NCBI GenBank assembly: GCA_013389125.1
Contig: JACADX010000104.1
Span: 1 to 5,709, forward strand
Origin: Parvularculaceae bacterium
Lineage (GTDB): Bacteria; Pseudomonadota; Alphaproteobacteria; Caulobacterales; Parvularculaceae
Reading direction: 5' to 3'
DNA length: 5,709 nt
Under the pieces are notes generated by a model that did not search any database, had not been told where the DNA came from, and was given only the letters and a program-made list of their open reading frames with translations. Below, piece after piece: positions 1-5,709 of the stretch. Every line of letters starts with the position of its first letter. Position 1 is the first letter of the stretch. The position numbers and the translations under genes were made by a program.

Positions 1-2367
1 ACGCCGGAAGGGCCGAATATCGGCCTCATCAACAGTCTCGCGACGCATGCGCAGGTGAACAAATACGGCTTTATCGAGAGCCCCTACCGCAAGGTCGAAA
101 ACGGCAAGGTGACCGACGACGTCGTCTATCTCTCGGCGATGGAGGAACAGCGCTACGCCGTCGCGCAAGCCAACGCCGAGATCGACAAGAACGGCCGCCT
201 TGCGAACGAGTTCGTCAACTGCCGGGTCGGCGGCGAAGCGATGCTGATGCCGCGCGACGAGGTGAAGTATATCGACGTCTCGCCAAAGCAGCTCGTCTCG
301 GTCGCGGCGGCGCTCATTCCGTTCCTTGAGAATGACGACGCGAACCGCGCTCTCATGGGCTCGAACATGCAGCGCCAGGCGGTGCCGCTTCTCCAGGCCG
401 AAGCGCCCTTCGTCGGCACGGGCATGGAGGCGATCGTCGCGCGCGATTCGGGCGCCGTCGTCTCGGCGCGCCGTCCAGGCGTCGTCGAGCAGGTCGACGC
501 CCAGCGTATCGTCGTACGCGCCACCGAAGAGACCGACCCGACGAAGCCCGGCGTCGACATCTACAATCTCCGGAAATTCCAGCGCTCGAACCAGTCGACC
601 TGCATCAACCAGCGCCCGCTCGTGAAGATCGGCGATGTCGTCAGAGCCGGCGACATCATCGCCGACGGCCCGTCGACGGATCTCGGCGAGCTCGCGCTCG
701 GAAAGAACGTGCTCGTCGCATTCATGCCGTGGAACGGCTATAATTTCGAAGATTCAATCCTCATCTCCGAGCGCATCGTCAGGGACGACGTCTTCACCTC
801 GATCCATATCGAGGAGTTCGAGGTCATGGCCCGCGACACCAAGCTCGGACCGGAGGAAATCACCCGCGACATCCCGAACGTCTCGGAAGAAGCGCTCCGC
901 AATCTCGACGAAGCCGGCATCGTCGCCATCGGCGCCGAAGTGAACCCCGGCGACATCCTCGTCGGCAAGATCACGCCGAAGGGCGAAAGCCCGATGACGC
1001 CGGAGGAAAAGCTCCTGCGCGCGATCTTCGGCGAAAAAGCCTCGGACGTCCGCGACACGTCGCTGAAGCTGCCGCCGGGCGCCTCGGGCACGGTCGTCGA
1101 AGTCAGGGTCTTCAACCGCCACGGCGTCGAAAAGGACGAGCGGGCGGTCGCGATCGAGCGCGAGGAGATCGAGCGCCTGGCGAAAGACCGCGACGACGAA
1201 CTGGCGATCCTTGAGCGCAACATCTTCGGCCGCCTGAAATCGCTGCTTGTCGGCAAGGAAGCGGTGTCCGCGCCGAAAGGGCTCGACAAGGGGAAGATCA
1301 ACGAAGAGGGTCTTGGCGAGCTTTCGAAAGGCCAGTGGTGGAAGATCGGCCTTAAGGACGAGAGCGCCATGGCCGAGGTCGAGGCGCTGAAAAAGCAGTA
1401 TGACGAAAGCCGCCAGCGTCTCGAGGCGCGCTTTAACGACAAGGTCGACAAGCTGAAGCGCGGGGACGAACTGCCGCCCGGCGTCATGAAGACCGTCAAG
1501 GTCTTCGTCGCGGTGAAGCGCAAGCTCCAGCCGGGCGACAAGATGGCCGGCCGCCACGGCAACAAGGGCGTCATTTCGAAGATCGCGCCGATCGAGGACA
1601 TGCCGTTCCTCGCGGACGGCACGTCGGTCGACATCGTCCTCAACCCGCTCGGCGTGCCGTCCCGGATGAACGTCGGCCAAATTCTTGAAACGCATCTTGG
1701 ATGGGCCTGCCGCGGCCTTGGAAAGCAGATCGGCGACGTTCTTGAGCAATGGGAAGCGGGGAAATCCTCGCGCGACGACGTCGGCGCCAAGATCAAGGAA
1801 ATCTACGGCGAGGACCAGATCCTGCCGCGATCGAATGACGAGCTGAAAGAGCTCGCCGGCAACCTTACGCGCGGCGTGCCGATCTCGACGCCGGTCTTTG
1901 ATGGCGTCAGAGAACCTGACATCGTGAAAATGCTGAAAAAGGCCGGCCTTGAGGAGTCGGGCCAGGTCGATCTTTACGACGGCCGCACCGGCGAGAAGTT
2001 CGGCCGCAAGGTGACGGTCGGCTACAAGTACCTTTTGAAGCTCCACCACCTTGTCGACGACAAGATCCATGCGCGCTCGATCGGACCTTATTCGCTCGTC
2101 ACGCAGCAGCCTTTGGGCGGCAAGGCCCAGTTCGGCGGCCAGCGCTTCGGCGAAATGGAAGTGTGGGCGCTCGAAGCTTACGGCGCCGCCTACACGTTGC
2201 AGGAGATGCTCACTGTGAAGTCGGACGACGTCGCCGGCCGCACCAAGGTTTACGAGGCGATCGTTCGCGGCGACGACAATTTCGAGGCGGGCATTCCCGA
2301 AAGCTTCAACGTGCTCGTGAAGGAAATGCGTTCGCTCGGATTGAACGTCGAACTGCAGGGCGGCTGA
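1..2367 (+). CDS. rpoB: RNA polymerase subunit β, C-terminal part (5' truncated by window edge)
   Basis: This is the β subunit of cytoplasmic DNA-dependent RNA polymerase, which binds template, nucleotide and nascent RNA in the α2ββ'ω core. The frame is open from base 1 (TPEGPNIGLIN, matching E. coli from about residue 563) to TGA at 2365-2367. That leaves 788 codons, with roughly the first 40% missing. The GTG at codon 19 is not the start, because homology continues upstream to the window edge. Landmarks by window codon: end of the rifampicin pocket at 1-10; MPWNGYNFEDS at 242-252, with E250/D251 matching E813/D814; flap tip around 335-345; a proteobacterial insertion around 376-490; GDKMAGRHGNKG at 512-523, with K514 and K522 matching K1065 and K1073; H690 matching H1237; and the C-terminal clamp-anchor block QQPLGGKAQFGGQRFGEMEV at about 702-721. 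The C-terminus (SLGLNVELQGG) is complete. No frameshift or missing key residue was seen. Residue equivalences use recalled E. coli numbering. Its partner rpoC follows 111 bases downstream. Confidence 0.99.
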   Translation, partial: TPEGPNIGLINSLATHAQVNKYGFIESPYRKVENGKVTDDVVYLSAMEEQRYAVAQANAEIDKNGRLANEFVNCRVGGEAMLMPRDEVKYIDVSPKQLVSVAAALIPFLENDDANRALMGSNMQRQAVPLLQAEAPFVGTGMEAIVARDSGAVVSARRPGVVEQVDAQRIVVRATEETDPTKPGVDIYNLRKFQRSNQSTCINQRPLVKIGDVVRAGDIIADGPSTDLGELALGKNVLVAFMPWNGYNFEDSILISERIVRDDVFTSIHIEEFEVMARDTKLGPEEITRDIPNVSEEALRNLDEAGIVAIGAEVNPGDILVGKITPKGESPMTPEEKLLRAIFGEKASDVRDTSLKLPPGASGTVVEVRVFNRHGVEKDERAVAIEREEIERLAKDRDDELAILERNIFGRLKSLLVGKEAVSAPKGLDKGKINEEGLGELSKGQWWKIGLKDESAMAEVEALKKQYDESRQRLEARFNDKVDKLKRGDELPPGVMKTVKVFVAVKRKLQPGDKMAGRHGNKGVISKIAPIEDMPFLADGTSVDIVLNPLGVPSRMNVGQILETHLGWACRGLGKQIGDVLEQWEAGKSSRDDVGAKIKEIYGEDQILPRSNDELKELAGNLTRGVPISTPVFDGVREPDIVKMLKKAGLEESGQVDLYDGRTGEKFGRKVTVGYKYLLKLHHLVDDKIHARSIGPYSLVTQQPLGGKAQFGGQRFGEMEVWALEAYGAAYTLQEMLTVKSDDVAGRTKVYEAIVRGDDNFEAGIPESFNVLVKEMRSLGLNVELQGG

Positions 2368-2382
2368 TCGCCGCAGATTTCC

Positions 2383-2408
2383 CCGGAGCGCCCCAATCGG
2401 CGCTCCGG
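2383..2408 (+). terminator. Perfect 10-bp intergenic hairpin, terminator-like but lacking a T-tract
   Basis: Fifteen bases after the rpoB stop, CCGGAGCGCC (2383-2392) and GGCGCTCCGG (2399-2408) are exact reverse complements around the six-base loop CCAATC. Nine of the ten pairs are G-C, so the RNA stem should be very stable. The bases that follow are CTTCCGCG, not a run of T, so efficient intrinsic termination is unlikely on either strand. Plausible roles are partial attenuation, protection of the rpoB 3' end, or an RNA processing site between the two cistrons. The structure is seen in the sequence; the role is inference. Confidence 0.4.
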
Positions 2409-2446
2409 CTTCCGCGCCAGCCGGCGAAACTTGAACTCAATGTGAC

Positions 2447-2461
2447 GGCGGAAAGACCGCC
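2447..2461 (+). promoter_or_regulatory. Small 5-bp hairpin upstream of the rpoC ribosome binding site
   Basis: GGCGG (2447-2451) and CCGCC (2457-2461) are perfectly complementary around the loop AAAGA, giving an all-G-C five-base stem that ends 5 bases before the purine-rich rpoC Shine-Dalgarno region. It leaves that region unpaired and could help keep it accessible. A stem this short can arise by chance in GC-rich DNA, so any function is speculative. Confidence 0.25.
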
Positions 2462-2466
2462 AACCG

Positions 2467-2473
2467 AAAGAGG
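2467..2473 (+). promoter_or_regulatory. Shine-Dalgarno sequence of rpoC
   Basis: The purine run AAAGAGG ends five bases before the ATG at 2479. Its AGAGG core can pair with the 3' end of 16S rRNA. It supports 2479 as the rpoC start over the in-frame ATGs at 2491 and 2494. For those, the nearest candidate (AGGA at 2486-2489) is too close to 2491 and tight for 2494. Confidence 0.75.
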
Positions 2474-2478
2474 CCTCA

Positions 2479-5709
<3,231 letters not shown>

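Noticed and set aside
754..2070. 438-codon open frame on the minus strand opposite rpoB, and an overlapping 352-codon frame at 738-1796
   Set aside because: Both overlap the same conserved rpoB segment in different antisense frames, have biased composition and show no known motif. They are shadows of rpoB codon use.
2431..2460. Possible promoter for rpoC starting with a TTGAAC -35-like element
   Set aside because: No acceptable -10 element lies at the right distance; the region about 17 bases downstream reads AAGACC. A single -35-like hexamer is weak evidence.

Overview
The window is a fragment of the core RNA polymerase operon. It holds the 3' part of rpoB (β subunit, 788 codons visible) and the 5' part of rpoC (β' subunit, 1077 codons visible). 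Both are on the + strand and are separated by 111 bases. The DNA is GC-rich with a strong preference for G or C at third codon positions. The protein sequences look like an alphaproteobacterium, most likely of the order Hyphomicrobiales (Rhizobiales). That placement rests on recalled similarity across both subunits, including the lineage-variable insertions. Genus and family cannot be fixed from the window alone.

Layout: 1-2367 is rpoB. It is open at the left edge, starts exactly on a codon boundary, and covers the last rifampicin-contact segment through the C-terminus. 2368-2478 is the intergenic spacer, with a perfect 10-bp hairpin, a smaller 5-bp hairpin and the rpoC ribosome binding site. 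2479-5709 is rpoC. It is open at the right edge and covers the N-terminal zinc site, lid, clamp helices, catalytic loop, bridge helix, second zinc site, first half of the trigger loop and part of the insertion inside the trigger loop.

How they work together: β and β' form the two jaws and the active centre of RNA polymerase. β supplies the acidic and basic residues that contact nucleotide and RNA. β' supplies the three catalytic aspartates, the bridge helix and the trigger loop. All of these that fall in the window are intact, and neither gene shows a frameshift or internal stop. The spacer has no convincing promoter and no T-tract terminator, so the two genes are most simply read as cotranscribed.

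I searched for an additional or undescribed system and did not find one. The long reading frames on the opposite strand are best explained as shadows of the two conserved genes. The items worth a second look are modest: the intergenic hairpin, and lineage-specific insertions in the two subunits.
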